Notes: generated by a model not told the origin, from the letters alone. A DNA stretch of 64,000 nucleotides from Pseudomonadota bacterium (GCA_021845905.1 JAJZVA010000002.1:224825-288824), one strand, 5' to 3'; numbered from the stretch's first letter, positions 37,671-46,561 are shown. A program made the numbers and translations.

Positions 37671-37710
37671 TATGATAATGCATATAAAATTATGATAATG
37701 CATATAAAAT
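37671..37710 (+). repeat. Two perfect 20-bp tandem repeats upstream of the autotransporter
   Basis: TATGATAATGCATATAAAAT occurs at 37671-37690 and again, identical and without a gap, at 37691-37710. It lies in the 194-bp gap before the autotransporter, about 150 bp from its start. An AT-rich, exactly repeated 20-mer is a plausible regulator-binding or copy-number-variable site. Confidence 0.9.
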
Positions 37711-37862
37711 GATGCCGTCAGCGATTTGTCCTGATAAAAATCGCCAAGGCGACTTGACTGTGCCTGTAAAACCAAGCTCTTCTTTGTCAAGTCCGCGACA
37801 GTTCTTTTGGAGGAGCGCTGTTTTCGTATCCATATGAAATTCATCATACCCGGGAGGTATAA

Positions 37863-40430
37863 ATGCAATCGACACGCTTCCGCAAAAATCTGACTGTCAC
37901 CACGGCGCTTGTCGCGGCGGCGGTTCTGGCGATGCCTGCAACAGCCATGGCCTGTACGGCGACGACGGCGACGCTCTCGGGAACCAACGGGGCGCAAACC
38001 TTGAACTGCGCGGGCAGCACGCTGACGGTCAATTCCGGCGCGTCGATTGCGGTCACCGCGACAAGCGCGTCGGGCGTCACCATTACGGCGGGCGATTACG
38101 CAACAAACGCGGGCACGATTACCACCACGGCGGCGCAGACAGCCGGCCTTGGCGCTTTGCAAAGCATAGGCATTAATGATTCGGCCGGCGTGATCACCGG
38201 CGACATCACCAACCAGAGCGGCGGCAAGATTTCCGCCGCGGCGACGTTCACCGCGCCGACCGGCACGGGCGCGGCCAACGCGACCGCCATGGGCATTTAT
38301 CTTAACGGCGGCACGGACGGCGGCTCGATCAGCAACGCCGGCACCATCACCGCGACGGCGAAGACGGTCACGTCCGTCGCCGGCACCGTCATTCCCAAAG
38401 TCGAGGCCACGGGCATGGATTTCGCGGGCGCCACCATTTCCGGCACGGTCACCAACTCCGGCACCATCGACGCCACGGCCGCCAGCGCGGGCGGCGGTCT
38501 CAACAACACGGCGCACGGCATGCTGTTCGGCAGCGGCACGATCACCGGCGCGGTCACCAACTCCGGCACAATCAAGGCCAGCGCAAGCTCCGTTGCGGGC
38601 ACCGACAAGGCTTACGGCCTCGATTACGAAGGCGCGACCCTGACCGGCGGCTTCAACAACACCGGCACCATCGAAGCCACCGCCGCGGGCACCGGCTACG
38701 GCATCTATGTCAACGGCGCGGCGGGCACCATCACCAACACCGGCACCATCAAGGGTTCGACCGCCGCGATCGACGTCACCGCCGGTTCCGTCACGCTCGA
38801 TATCAACGGCGGCGCGATCGACGGCAGCGTCTTCACCGCCCCCACCGCCACGACGCACCTCGTCGTCGGCGGCAACTTCACCACCAACGGCACCAATTTC
38901 CAAGGCACCGATCTTGCGATCTCCTCCGGCAAAACGCTGACGGTTGCGGCCGGGAATACGCTCGGGCTCGCCAACATGACGACGGCGCCCGTCGGCAATC
39001 TGGCGGTCGGCGTCAACAGCGCCGCCAGCCACGGCACGATCAGTGTCACCAGCGGCGGCGTCAATCTCGCCAGCACGGGCAACTTCAAGGTCGCCATCGG
39101 CTCGAGCGCCGCCAGCCTTGCCGCGGGCAACATGATGGTCGCGTCCGGCGCGACGCAGGCGGAGATCAACGGCGTTGCGTCGTCGGTCAACGTGGCGACC
39201 GTTTCCGGCAGTTCTTACATGTGGAACTTCGCGCTGGAGGACGGCGCGACGTCCACCCTCGGCACGAACAGCCAGCTCTATCTGATCGTCACCAACCCGC
39301 ATACGCTGACGTCCGGCGCGACATCGAGCACCAGCGCCGTCGCCAACCAGATCCAGACCAACCTGCTGGCGTCCGCCAATACGCAGATCCAGGCGATGGT
39401 GTCGGCGCTTTACGCCGCGCCGACGCAGGCGGCCCTCAACCAGCAGCTGGAAATGTTCCAGCCGATCCTCAACGGCGGCGCGATGCAAAGCGCCTTCAAC
39501 GTCAGCGACAGCACCTGGCACCAGTTTTACAACCGCATGGCGTCGCTGGACAACGGCAGCGGCGACACCACCGGCATGGCCGCGGGCGACATCACCCACG
39601 GCGTCCACATGTGGATGCAGGGCTTCGGCGACTGGGCGACGCAGGACGCGCGCGGCGGCGTCTCCGGCTATAATTCCAACACTTACGGCGCGACGATGGG
39701 CGTCGACAGCAAGCAGCTGATCGACAACGGCCTGCTCGGCTTCGCCATCAGCTACGGCCGGACGGACGTCAATTCGAAAACCGTCAATACCGCCAGCACC
39801 AACGTCGATTCCTACCAGCTTTCCCTCTACGGCAACTACAATCTCGACGCGAAGGACTTTCTGCGCGGCATGCTGGCTTACGGCTACAACACCAACAAGA
39901 CGGACCGCGAGCCGACCGCCAGCGTTTACGCGCACGGCAGCTACGATGCCAACCAGTTCACCGCCAACGCCGACCTCGGGCGCAATTTCCACTACCGGAG
40001 CGCGCTGGTGACGCCGGACGTCGGCCTGAGATGGTCGCACTACAGCGCAGGCGGCTACACGGAAACGGGTGCGGGCGGATCCGATCTCACCGTCGGCAGC
40101 AGCTCCATCGACCAGCTTCAGGGCAACCTCGGCATCAAGGCGGGCTGGATGTATCGTCAGGAAGACGGCTCCGTCCTCAAGCCGGAAGTGCACGCCCAAT
40201 ATCTCTATGATTTCACCGGTCAGAACCTGAGCATGACGGCGCAACTGGCGGGCGGCGGCACAAGCTGGACTGCGACAGGCCCCAACCCGGCGCGCAGCAC
40301 CTTCGATATCGGCACCAGCGTGCACCTTTACCAGACGAACAACTGGGACTTTTCGGCGAACTACGATTTCCGCTACAAGACGGGCTATACCGAGAACGCC
40401 GCGATGCTCCGCGCCGGATACAGGTTTTAA
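37863..40430 (+). CDS. Autotransporter (type V secretion) outer-membrane protein
   Basis: 855 residues. A signal peptide (about 1-31, ending AMA) is followed by a long passenger of short beta-helix-like repeats, each near NSGTITA or NTGTIEA (about 100-290), the usual Ser/Thr/Gly/Asn-rich repeat of surface adhesins. The C-terminal third (about 590-855) is a beta-barrel domain with the final residues RAGYRF, the outer-membrane assembly signal recognised by BAM. GGGAGG lies just before the ATG. It is expected to be displayed on the surface or released, perhaps for attachment. A terminator-like hairpin follows at 40453-40502. A long open frame on the opposite strand is an artefact of codon bias. 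Confidence 0.9.
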   Translation: MQSTRFRKNLTVTTALVAAAVLAMPATAMACTATTATLSGTNGAQTLNCAGSTLTVNSGASIAVTATSASGVTITAGDYATNAGTITTTAAQTAGLGALQSIGINDSAGVITGDITNQSGGKISAAATFTAPTGTGAANATAMGIYLNGGTDGGSISNAGTITATAKTVTSVAGTVIPKVEATGMDFAGATISGTVTNSGTIDATAASAGGGLNNTAHGMLFGSGTITGAVTNSGTIKASASSVAGTDKAYGLDYEGATLTGGFNNTGTIEATAAGTGYGIYVNGAAGTITNTGTIKGSTAAIDVTAGSVTLDINGGAIDGSVFTAPTATTHLVVGGNFTTNGTNFQGTDLAISSGKTLTVAAGNTLGLANMTTAPVGNLAVGVNSAASHGTISVTSGGVNLASTGNFKVAIGSSAASLAAGNMMVASGATQAEINGVASSVNVATVSGSSYMWNFALEDGATSTLGTNSQLYLIVTNPHTLTSGATSSTSAVANQIQTNLLASANTQIQAMVSALYAAPTQAALNQQLEMFQPILNGGAMQSAFNVSDSTWHQFYNRMASLDNGSGDTTGMAAGDITHGVHMWMQGFGDWATQDARGGVSGYNSNTYGATMGVDSKQLIDNGLLGFAISYGRTDVNSKTVNTASTNVDSYQLSLYGNYNLDAKDFLRGMLAYGYNTNKTDREPTASVYAHGSYDANQFTANADLGRNFHYRSALVTPDVGLRWSHYSAGGYTETGAGGSDLTVGSSSIDQLQGNLGIKAGWMYRQEDGSVLKPEVHAQYLYDFTGQNLSMTAQLAGGGTSWTATGPNPARSTFDIGTSVHLYQTNNWDFSANYDFRYKTGYTENAAMLRAGYRF

Positions 40431-40452
40431 GGTTTCTTCATTGTCTCTGTCA

Positions 40453-40502
40453 GCAACGCCGGCCGCTTTCAGACCCGATCGGGTTTCGAGGCGCCGGCGT
40501 TG
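40453..40502 (+). terminator. Hairpin after the autotransporter gene
   Basis: GCAACGCCGGC (40453-40463) pairs with GCCGGCGTTGC (40492-40502), and the loop contains a further palindrome (GACCCGATCGGGT). There is no long T-run, so termination is only likely. Confidence 0.55.
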
Positions 40503-40544
40503 CGCTGTTTGATCCGCCGCCGTCCTGCGAAAATGACGTGGCAC

Positions 40545-40668
40545 TTATTCGACCAGTTCGTCTATGTTTGCCGCGACTTCAATTTCCGTTGAAGGGATTT
40601 TTGCGAGAATGAAGTCTCTGTCGGAAAGAATTTGCTTTTCAAAGGCTCTGTTTGGGTTTGAAGTCGCG
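40545..40668 (-). pseudogene. Short C-terminal gene remnant joined to the broken integrase
   Basis: A frame different from the integrase reads NPNRAFEKQILSDRDF and continues to IDELVE before a stop at 40545-40547. It looks like the natural end of another protein whose front has been lost. The junction lies near 40668, where the integrase loses similarity to its intact relative at 53748-55031. Confidence 0.35.
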
Positions 40669-41151
40669 GTTGTCTCTGGCATTGGGATTCTTTTCGGTGA
40701 GCGGGGTCATTCGCATGACACGATATTCTTGAATTTTGCCTGAAGTAACTTGGGATATAGGCAAGTCTCCAAAGAAAGGTATCAAATGGACGCGAAGGCG
40801 GATTTGATGGCCTTGCACCCAGCGGGGCGCTCTCTGTCCTTCGGTCAGGACGGCATATTCCTTGATAAACTGGTCGGCGATGTCGGCGAAGGTCGGCTCG
40901 GTCTTGGCCTCCTCGGACGGGGCGGGCAGGACACCGATAGAGGCTTGCCCGTGGAGGCGGAGATACCAGTCCTCCGCCACCTTTACAGCCTCTTCGAGGG
41001 CTTCGGCCTTGGTGCTATGGCGGTAATTATGCCCGTTCAGGAAGGCTGCCGCCTACCAAAACGGGCTGCGGTCGCGGCGGAAGACATAGGCTCTGCCGCC
41101 GAAAATGGGATGGTTGTTTTGTGCGGAAATTGAGTCGGTACGATTCTCCAT
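40639..41151 (-). pseudogene. Tyrosine-integrase pseudogene (N-terminal part)
   Basis: Starting at the ATG at 41151 the reading gives MENRTDSISAQ, then a protein highly similar to the N-terminal domains of the intact integrase at 53748-55031 (EYAVLTEGQRAPRWVQGHQI, LRVHLIPFFGDLPIS). Two lesions are visible: an in-frame TAG replaces the Gln codon after SPFW, and the gene ends at DNRDFKPKQSL, losing the whole catalytic domain with the Arg, His and Tyr residues. The downstream part is therefore only a leftover of an older element that integrated at the same site. The direct repeat at 41213-41414 lies immediately before its start, as in the intact copy. Confidence 0.9.
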
Positions 41152-41212
41152 GGCGTTTCTCCTCTATTATGACAGATTACGCTTAAGAATTCGTTACTAA
41201 CTCATTGAGAAG

Positions 41213-41414
<202 letters not shown>

Positions 41415-41499
41415 ATCTTATGCTCCGAATCAAAAGCCGTCACTTGCCATTTTAGTATTTTTCGTCTATTTTAATATTATAAATTAAATTGGACGAAAC

Positions 41500-42807
41500 A
41501 TGTACATAGAGCGCACATTAGAAGGGTTTCTCAAAAAGGCAGCGGGCCAGTTTCCCGTGACGCTGGTGACGGGCCCTCGCCAGGTCGGCAAAACCACCAT
41601 CCTTCAGCATCTCAGCAAGGATGAGCGCACCTACATCACCCTTGATGACCCGACACTGGCGACGCTGGCGCGGGAAGAGCCGTCCCTATTCTTGCAGCGC
41701 TTCAAGCCGCCAGTCCTGATCGATGAAATCCAGTATGCGCCAGAGCTTCTGCCTCACATCAAAATGGCGGTAGACAAGGAACACAAGAACGGCATGTTCT
41801 GGCTGACAGGGTCACAACAATTCCAACTTATGCAGGGCGTTACGGAATCCTTGGCAGGGCGCGTCGGCATTGTTAACCTTCTTGGCCTGTCCCTGAAAGA
41901 ACTACAGCACCATGCCGACAAGGCCACACCGTTCCTGCCGACCAAAAAGCTGCTACAAGATCGCCTGAAGATATCCTCCCCTCTTTCGTTGCAAGATACC
42001 TACCGTATCATTTGGCGCGGCTCATATCCCGCCATGTGGCTCCTCCAAGAAGGGGACGGATGGGGAGACGGAGACAATGGAGATGGCGAAGGCGGCGGAT
42101 ACGGAGATGGACGTCAGCCCATCAAATCCAACGGCGCAGATCGTGACCTGTTCTACAGGTCTTATATCCAGACCTATTTGCAGCGAGACATTCGCGATCT
42201 GGCGAATGTCGGGGACGAAGGCACGTTCTTGAAGTTCCTGCGCTCTGCCGCAGCCCGGACAGGCCAGTTGCTCAATATGTCCGATATGGCGCGGGATGCC
42301 GATGTATCTGTCACCACTGCAAAACGCTGGCTATCCATACTGGAGGCATCGGGGATAGTTTATCTTCTGGAGCCCTATCATTCCAATGTCACAAAACGGC
42401 TGGTCAAGTCGCCGAAACTTTACTTTCTGGATACAGGGCTCTGCGCCTACCTAACGGAATGGTCTAGCCCCGAAACGCTGGAGGCTGGAGCCATGTCCGG
42501 GGCCATATTGGAAACATTCATCTTCACAGAAATCCTGAAGAGCTACTGGCACAACGGAAAACGTGCACCACTCTATTATTACCGGGACAAAGACAAGAAA
42601 GAGATCGACCTGTTGATCGTGCAGGATGAAACGCTCTATCCGCTGGAGTTCAAGAAATCGGCATCGCCGGACAAAAGCATGGCCCGGCATTTCAGCCTTC
42701 TAAATCAGCTTAAAAAGCCAGTGAAAGAAGGCGGCATCATCTGCTTGAGCGAAACCCTCTTGCCGGTCACCGGCAACATCAGCGCCATACCGGTTGGGTT
42801 GATGTAA
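41500..42807 (+). CDS. AAA_14/DUF4143 ATPase with glycine/aspartate-rich insert
   Basis: 435 residues. N-terminal AAA domain with Walker A GPRQVGKT (25-32) and Walker B VLIDEIQ (72-78); the sensor-1-like WLTGSQQF (101-108) follows. The C-terminal DUF4143 domain (SAAARTGQLLNMSDMARDADVSVTTAKRWLSIL) is a winged-helix plus nuclease-like unit. The family (also called archaeal-type ATPase) is common on mobile elements; its cellular role is unsettled. Residues 185-204 are a low-complexity insert (GDGWGDGDNGDGEGGGYGDG) not typical of the family, encoded by a GGA-rich purine stretch at 42052-42111. A GGACG precedes the ATG. It is the first gene after the left attachment repeat. Confidence 0.88.
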   Translation: MYIERTLEGFLKKAAGQFPVTLVTGPRQVGKTTILQHLSKDERTYITLDDPTLATLAREEPSLFLQRFKPPVLIDEIQYAPELLPHIKMAVDKEHKNGMFWLTGSQQFQLMQGVTESLAGRVGIVNLLGLSLKELQHHADKATPFLPTKKLLQDRLKISSPLSLQDTYRIIWRGSYPAMWLLQEGDGWGDGDNGDGEGGGYGDGRQPIKSNGADRDLFYRSYIQTYLQRDIRDLANVGDEGTFLKFLRSAAARTGQLLNMSDMARDADVSVTTAKRWLSILEASGIVYLLEPYHSNVTKRLVKSPKLYFLDTGLCAYLTEWSSPETLEAGAMSGAILETFIFTEILKSYWHNGKRAPLYYYRDKDKKEIDLLIVQDETLYPLEFKKSASPDKSMARHFSLLNQLKKPVKEGGIICLSETLLPVTGNISAIPVGLM

Positions 42808-42852
42808 CTATTCTACCTCAAAGTGGACTAAGAAACAGGGAGCAGGTCAATC

Positions 42853-43259
42853 TTACAATCTATCCAGTATGACTTCAGAAGGCGTGTCCACCAATTTTGC
42901 TGCCGTCATATGTGGATTTTTCTCCAGATATTTTTCTATAGCGGCATATCCCAAAGAATATCCCGTCCACCTAGGAATCCTATTCTTGTCACCAAAGAAC
43001 CAAGCTAGATGGTTATCCTCCACCAATTATTTTCTTCTAGTGAAAGAGGTTTCGACTCATTTAGCGCAGAACATAATTTATCATGTTGGAGCTTTCTTAA
43101 GCTTTCTAAATGATAAAAAAGTTTGACATGGTATTCGGTGTTTGAATCCGAAATCCTGTTCCATGTACGTAGATCAGAATTGGAGAACTTATCTAATAAT
43201 ATTAGATCTGAAGCTTTATCAATTTTGTCCTTGCTGGTTTTCATTTTTAGCGTCAACAA
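42853..43259 (-). pseudogene. Frameshifted remnant resembling DUF2268-type zinc protease C-terminus
   Basis: An 84-residue open frame (43005-43259) ends abruptly, but another frame continues directly with LVEDNHLAWFFGDKNRIPRW and GYSLGYAAIEKYLEKNPH before a stop at 42853-42855. Joined by one base lost in the AAAATAA region (near 43020), the two parts read as one protein whose end looks like the conserved FFGD...PRWTGYSLGY end of DUF2268 proteins. The catalytic HExxH is missing, so the front part is also lost. It follows the antitoxin-like gene with a 41-bp overlap. Similarity is from memory and moderate; function unproven. Confidence 0.45.
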
Positions 43260-43623
43260 TGAATCGGATTAATTTTTTTGCTCTCCCTAGTCTTATCATA
43301 TCTCTGGGAGTAATGTCTCCAAGCATGGGGTTTGGTGTTTTGAACCATAAAGCAGTCTTTTGAACATCTCCATCAAAAAACTCTGCAACCAGCGCGCAAA
43401 CTATAGCAATTTCATCTAGACGATCCTTTAGCGCTTCAGGGGCTTTATGATCTGTCCTTACTGAACTTTTACTGACACCACTGATTTTTGAAAGCTCATT
43501 TTTGTCAAACTTAAGGAAGCCGCTTACATTTTTATAATTAATTCCAGCTTCGTCATATAAACCAAAGCCTAAGAAATCTTTACTTGGAAGATTTGATGTT
43601 ATGTCTGTTTTTAGGGCGGTCAT
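43219..43623 (-). CDS. MbcA/ParS-like (DUF2384) antitoxin
   Basis: 134 residues from ATG 43623, which has GGAG 7 bases upstream; a GTG at 43635 in the same frame is less likely. N-terminal helix-turn-helix-like region (SKISGVSKSSVRTD) is followed by the C-terminal toxin-binding domain, ALWFKTPNPMLGDITPRDM then IRLGRAKKLIRFI, the pattern of MbcA/ParS/Xre antitoxins. These normally neutralise a RES-domain toxin encoded next to them. Here the following gene is not a RES protein but a damaged remnant, so this antitoxin may be an orphan. The AT-rich 43624-43790 should hold its promoter. Confidence 0.75.
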   Translation of the reverse strand: MTALKTDITSNLPSKDFLGFGLYDEAGINYKNVSGFLKFDKNELSKISGVSKSSVRTDHKAPEALKDRLDEIAIVCALVAEFFDGDVQKTALWFKTPNPMLGDITPRDMIRLGRAKKLIRFIVDAKNENQQGQN

Positions 43624-43790
43624 TTTATTCTCCACATCTATTTTTCAATTTAAACCGCAGTATGACCATTATTTAACCATCATACAACCATTATAACACC
43701 ATATAGAATAATCAAAGGTTAATTTCAAATTTTTACCCTTATATTTCTCAATTACCCATTTTGAATCAAATAGATATGGATATTATTAGG

Positions 43791-44120
43791 TTATGAGAGG
43801 AGTGCTTCCCTTACATCCTCTTCACTCCAATGCAGCCGCTTCGGCTCCCCGCGCAGGAGGGTTGAGCGTTTCTTGGTGATAGAGGAGCCGGGCTTGTGCG
43901 GTAGGATCGGCTTGAGTGAGTTGTCTTCCGTGATTTCAGCCTTCAGCACCGTCAGCTTGATAAAATCCCCGTCGATAGCCGCTATCTGGGCGATAATCTT
44001 TTGTTTGCCAACAGGCCGGGGTTTCGTGCGCCGCCGCCGTCCCGTCTTGGGTGGCCAGATGGCCTCCGTCCACTCGATGACGTCGGACTCGACGAACTGA
44101 TCGGCTTGTTCCCACGTCAT
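43791..44120 (-). CDS. Unrecognised small basic protein
   Basis: 109 residues, soluble. A short acidic N-terminus (MTWEQADQFVESDVIEWTEAIW) is followed by a very basic run (KTGRRRRTKPRPVGKQK) and a beta-rich segment. No known motif. Its ATG comes directly after the stop codon of the gene at 44121-44528, without any gap, so the two are translated together. It is probably part of the mobile element's own cargo or transfer functions. Confidence 0.55.
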   Translation of the reverse strand: MTWEQADQFVESDVIEWTEAIWPPKTGRRRRTKPRPVGKQKIIAQIAAIDGDFIKLTVLKAEITEDNSLKPILPHKPGSSITKKRSTLLRGEPKRLHWSEEDVREALLS

Positions 44121-44528
44121 TTACTGCCTCCGTTGCACATTGAACTTTGCGGACGCCTTCGCCGTCTTGGCGCGGACCTGTTCCGGCCTGACAGAACGCG
44201 TACCGCCCTTGTCAGGCTGAATGCCCGCCCTCCGCAGGATTTCCTTCGTTTCAAGGACGCTTGAACGCAGGTTGACCGTCGCCATCGGCGGATCGACCGG
44301 AGGACGGCGATAGGGTTTGGTGATGCTGGAGAGCAGCTCCCTGTTGCCTTGCTGGCGGAGGGTGGCAGTAAACGCCACCTCGTCCAGACGCCGCTCAGGT
44401 GGCGGGGACATGACCGAGATTGTCCATCTGGGCACACCATTCAGGGCATAACTCATGTTCATGACGATGGAATAGAACTGTTTGTTGGCCTCGATCCTGC
44501 GCTTTTCTTCCTCTTGCTTCCCCTGCAA
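44121..44528 (-). CDS. Unrecognised protein, front lost at a recombination junction
   Basis: About 135 residues from a TTG at 44528. The same frame is open further upstream (reading YIRQYAELQGKQEEEKRR) until a TGA near 44575 that is inside the dmeF-like gene, and no ATG is found. The charged helix (GKQEEEKRRIEANKQFY) and basic end (KTAKASAKFNVQRRQ) are unlike its neighbours. Most likely it is the C-terminal remainder of a longer mobile-element protein whose 5' part was replaced by the dmeF end. It is followed at once by the gene at 43791-44120. Confidence 0.5.
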   Translation of the reverse strand: MQGKQEEEKRRIEANKQFYSIVMNMSYALNGVPRWTISVMSPPPERRLDEVAFTATLRQQGNRELLSSITKPYRRPPVDPPMATVNLRSSVLETKEILRRAGIQPDKGGTRSVRPEQVRAKTAKASAKFNVQRRQ

Positions 44529-45816
44529 TTCGGCATATTGCCGGATATACAGGAATGACTTCGACCGTCACATGCGATAGTGAAGGGAAACCAGAGAGAA
44601 GAGTTTTGAATTGAGCGGGGGATTTCTGAGTGGAAGTAGCAACAGATAAGATGGCCCCCATGTGCCCCGGCCCTAAACGCCACAGGTGCAAATCAGTCAA
44701 CTTGTCGCCGCTGGCTTCTATTGCGGAACGTATATTTTTTGTCAGATCATGGTCGGGGTTACGATCCAGCAAAATTCCAGATGTGTCCTTCATAAGGCCA
44801 TAAGACCAACTGGCAATAACACATGCCCCTACCATGCCTGCAAGCGGATCCATCCAAAGCCAGCCGAAGTAGTATGCCAAACACAACCCGATGATGACCA
44901 GGATGGATACGGCTGCATCTGCCATCACGTGGATAAGCGCTGCCCGCATATTATGGTCGATATGAATGCGTCCATTCTCTGCGCCATGGGCATGTTCCTC
45001 AAACTCGGTTTGGTAAGTTTGTGTCCCAGACTTGCTAACAAGTTTTATTTTTGCGGTAAACTCGTGAGGCTCCGGAATTTCTGTAGGTGATTCCAGATAC
45101 TCGCCTTGATCGACAAAAGAAAATATTTGCTGTTTTCCGTCCTGGCGCACCGTTTCGATAGTCAGGTCTTCTGCACGCAACGTCGCGGCTTCTACGCGCA
45201 CACGAAAGCGCGGCGGCACGCCGTCTTCAAATACTTCAAGAACAAGAACTCCTTGTTCAAGGCTAATGCGGCGCGTTTCGTCATGATGACCATGATCATG
45301 GCTGTGATGATGCCCATGGCCATGATGGTGATGTCCGCCTGCACTCAAAAGCCATGCACTGCCAGCGTTGACGGCAAGACCAAGAACGGCGATGGGAATG
45401 GCTTCTCCGAAATGAATTGTGATGGGGTTCATAAACCGCATGACGGCTTCATATCCGATCAGCAGAGCAATGGTGGCCAGTATGATGGCGCTTGTATACC
45501 CCGCAAGATCGCCGACCTTTCCAGTTCCAAAAACATAATTGTCATCATGGGCGTGTTTGCGCGCATAGCTATAGGCCAACGCCGCCAATAACAGCGCACC
45601 CGCATGGGTGGACATGTGTAAGCCATCGGCAATCAATGCCAGCGAGCCAAACAGTTTCCCGCCAACGATCTCGGCTACCATCATAGCGCCGCAAAGCCAA
45701 ATAACCGCCCATGTCCGGCGCTCCGAGCCTTCATGATTTTTCCCCAGAAAAACGTGGCTATGAATTTGGGGAAAAACAGGCAATTCAATTTCAGTTGCAG
45801 CTTCAGTATTTGTCAC
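44395..45816 (-). CDS. dmeF: DmeF-like cation diffusion facilitator (metal exporter)
   Basis: 473 residues as read. The CDF core has six membrane segments with the metal-site residues HMSTHAG (TM2) and HVMADAAVS (TM5). A His-rich loop (161-179) and a long periplasmic-type insert (about 180-290, LRAEDLTIETVRQDGKQQ) place it in the DmeF group, exporters of cobalt and nickel from the cytoplasm. The C-terminal cytoplasmic domain ends naturally near residue 417 (SHVTVEVIP); the ~56 residues after it are coded by the sequence of another gene in a different frame, evidence for a recombination joint near 44565. Divergent from the transporter at 45974; no regulator such as DmeR lies beside it. Confidence 0.85.
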   Translation of the reverse strand: MTNTEAATEIELPVFPQIHSHVFLGKNHEGSERRTWAVIWLCGAMMVAEIVGGKLFGSLALIADGLHMSTHAGALLLAALAYSYARKHAHDDNYVFGTGKVGDLAGYTSAIILATIALLIGYEAVMRFMNPITIHFGEAIPIAVLGLAVNAGSAWLLSAGGHHHHGHGHHHSHDHGHHDETRRISLEQGVLVLEVFEDGVPPRFRVRVEAATLRAEDLTIETVRQDGKQQIFSFVDQGEYLESPTEIPEPHEFTAKIKLVSKSGTQTYQTEFEEHAHGAENGRIHIDHNMRAALIHVMADAAVSILVIIGLCLAYYFGWLWMDPLAGMVGACVIASWSYGLMKDTSGILLDRNPDHDLTKNIRSAIEASGDKLTDLHLWRLGPGHMGAILSVATSTQKSPAQFKTLLSGFPSLSHVTVEVIPVYPAICRIAGEARGRKAQDRGQQTVLFHRHEHELCPEWCAQMDNLGHVPAT

Positions 45817-45973
45817 AGGCGGCTCCTATCATAAGAACGGTCTTAAGCAATTTCCCCGCGGCCCTTGATCTCTGGTTTTTGAGATAACGCTTGCGCCAGA
45901 AAAGCGGGTTTGTATCATTGAGCGAGATGCCCGCTCGGTAAGGCAGCATAAGTGTACCATAAATGACAGCGCC
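45817..45973. promoter_or_regulatory. Divergent intergenic region between dmeF and the TMEM165-like gene
   Basis: About 157 bp holding both promoters. Mn2+ riboswitches of the yybP-ykoY class often precede TMEM165/GDT1 genes, so I looked for one. There are small hairpins (GAGCGAGATGCCCGCTC region), but the conserved riboswitch segments are not convincing. Confidence 0.3.
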
Positions 45974-46561
45974 ATGATTTCCAGTATTTTTATTACCGTA
46001 TTCTTGATTGTTTTTATTGCCGAATTGCCGGACAAGACTGCCTTTGCAACATTCATGATGGCGACGAGAGGAAAGCCTGCTGCAATTTTTACCGGTGTTG
46101 CCGCCGCTTTTGTAATTCAAAGCCTGATTGCCGTATGCTTTGGCAGCCTTATTGGGCTGCTGCCCGAGAAATGGGTTCATGTTGGCGCGGGCGTGCTTTT
46201 TTTGGGATTTGCTGCTTATACGTTATTGTTTCACGATAAAGAAGAGGCGGAGACGGAAGAAAGTACGCCCGAACTGTCGCCGCGCGCAAAATTTTTCTCC
46301 GTTGTATGGCGGTCATTTCTTGTCATTTTCATTGCCGAGTGGGGCGATATGACACAATTGGCGACGGCGTCGCTGGCAGCACGATATCATGACCATCCGT
46401 TGATAGTATTTATTTCCGCTACGCTGGCGCTCTGGCTTGTTACAATCATGGCCGTCGTTGCGGGTAAAAAGGTCGGACATGTTATACATGCATCTGTTCT
46501 AAAAAAAATCAGCACTATCGTATTTGCAGTCGTGGGCTTATATTTCATTTTGAAAGCGTAG
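45974..46561 (+). CDS. TMEM165/GDT1 (UPF0016) family cation transporter
   Basis: 195 residues, six membrane segments in two halves. Each half carries the family motif: AELPDKTAF in the first, AEWGDMTQL in the second (E-x-G-D-(K/M)-T/S). The family exports Ca2+ or Mn2+ in exchange for H+ in bacteria, yeast and animals, and bacterial members give manganese tolerance. The loop between halves is acidic (EEAETEESTPELSPR). It lies alone in an opposite orientation to dmeF; both are metal exporters, so a shared metal-stress role is likely. Confidence 0.88.
   Translation: MISSIFITVFLIVFIAELPDKTAFATFMMATRGKPAAIFTGVAAAFVIQSLIAVCFGSLIGLLPEKWVHVGAGVLFLGFAAYTLLFHDKEEAETEESTPELSPRAKFFSVVWRSFLVIFIAEWGDMTQLATASLAARYHDHPLIVFISATLALWLVTIMAVVAGKKVGHVIHASVLKKISTIVFAVVGLYFILKA

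Noticed and set aside
37656..40544. A very long open frame (962 codons) antisense to the autotransporter
   Set aside because: It has no ribosome binding site, its composition is Arg/Val/Ala/Asp-rich without any domain, and such frames arise in the mirror of GC-rich repetitive genes. The plus-strand protein has a signal peptide, repeats and a beta-barrel.
45817..45973. Mn2+ (yybP-ykoY) riboswitch before the TMEM165-like gene
   Set aside because: Expected from the family, but the conserved paired elements and loops could not be found.
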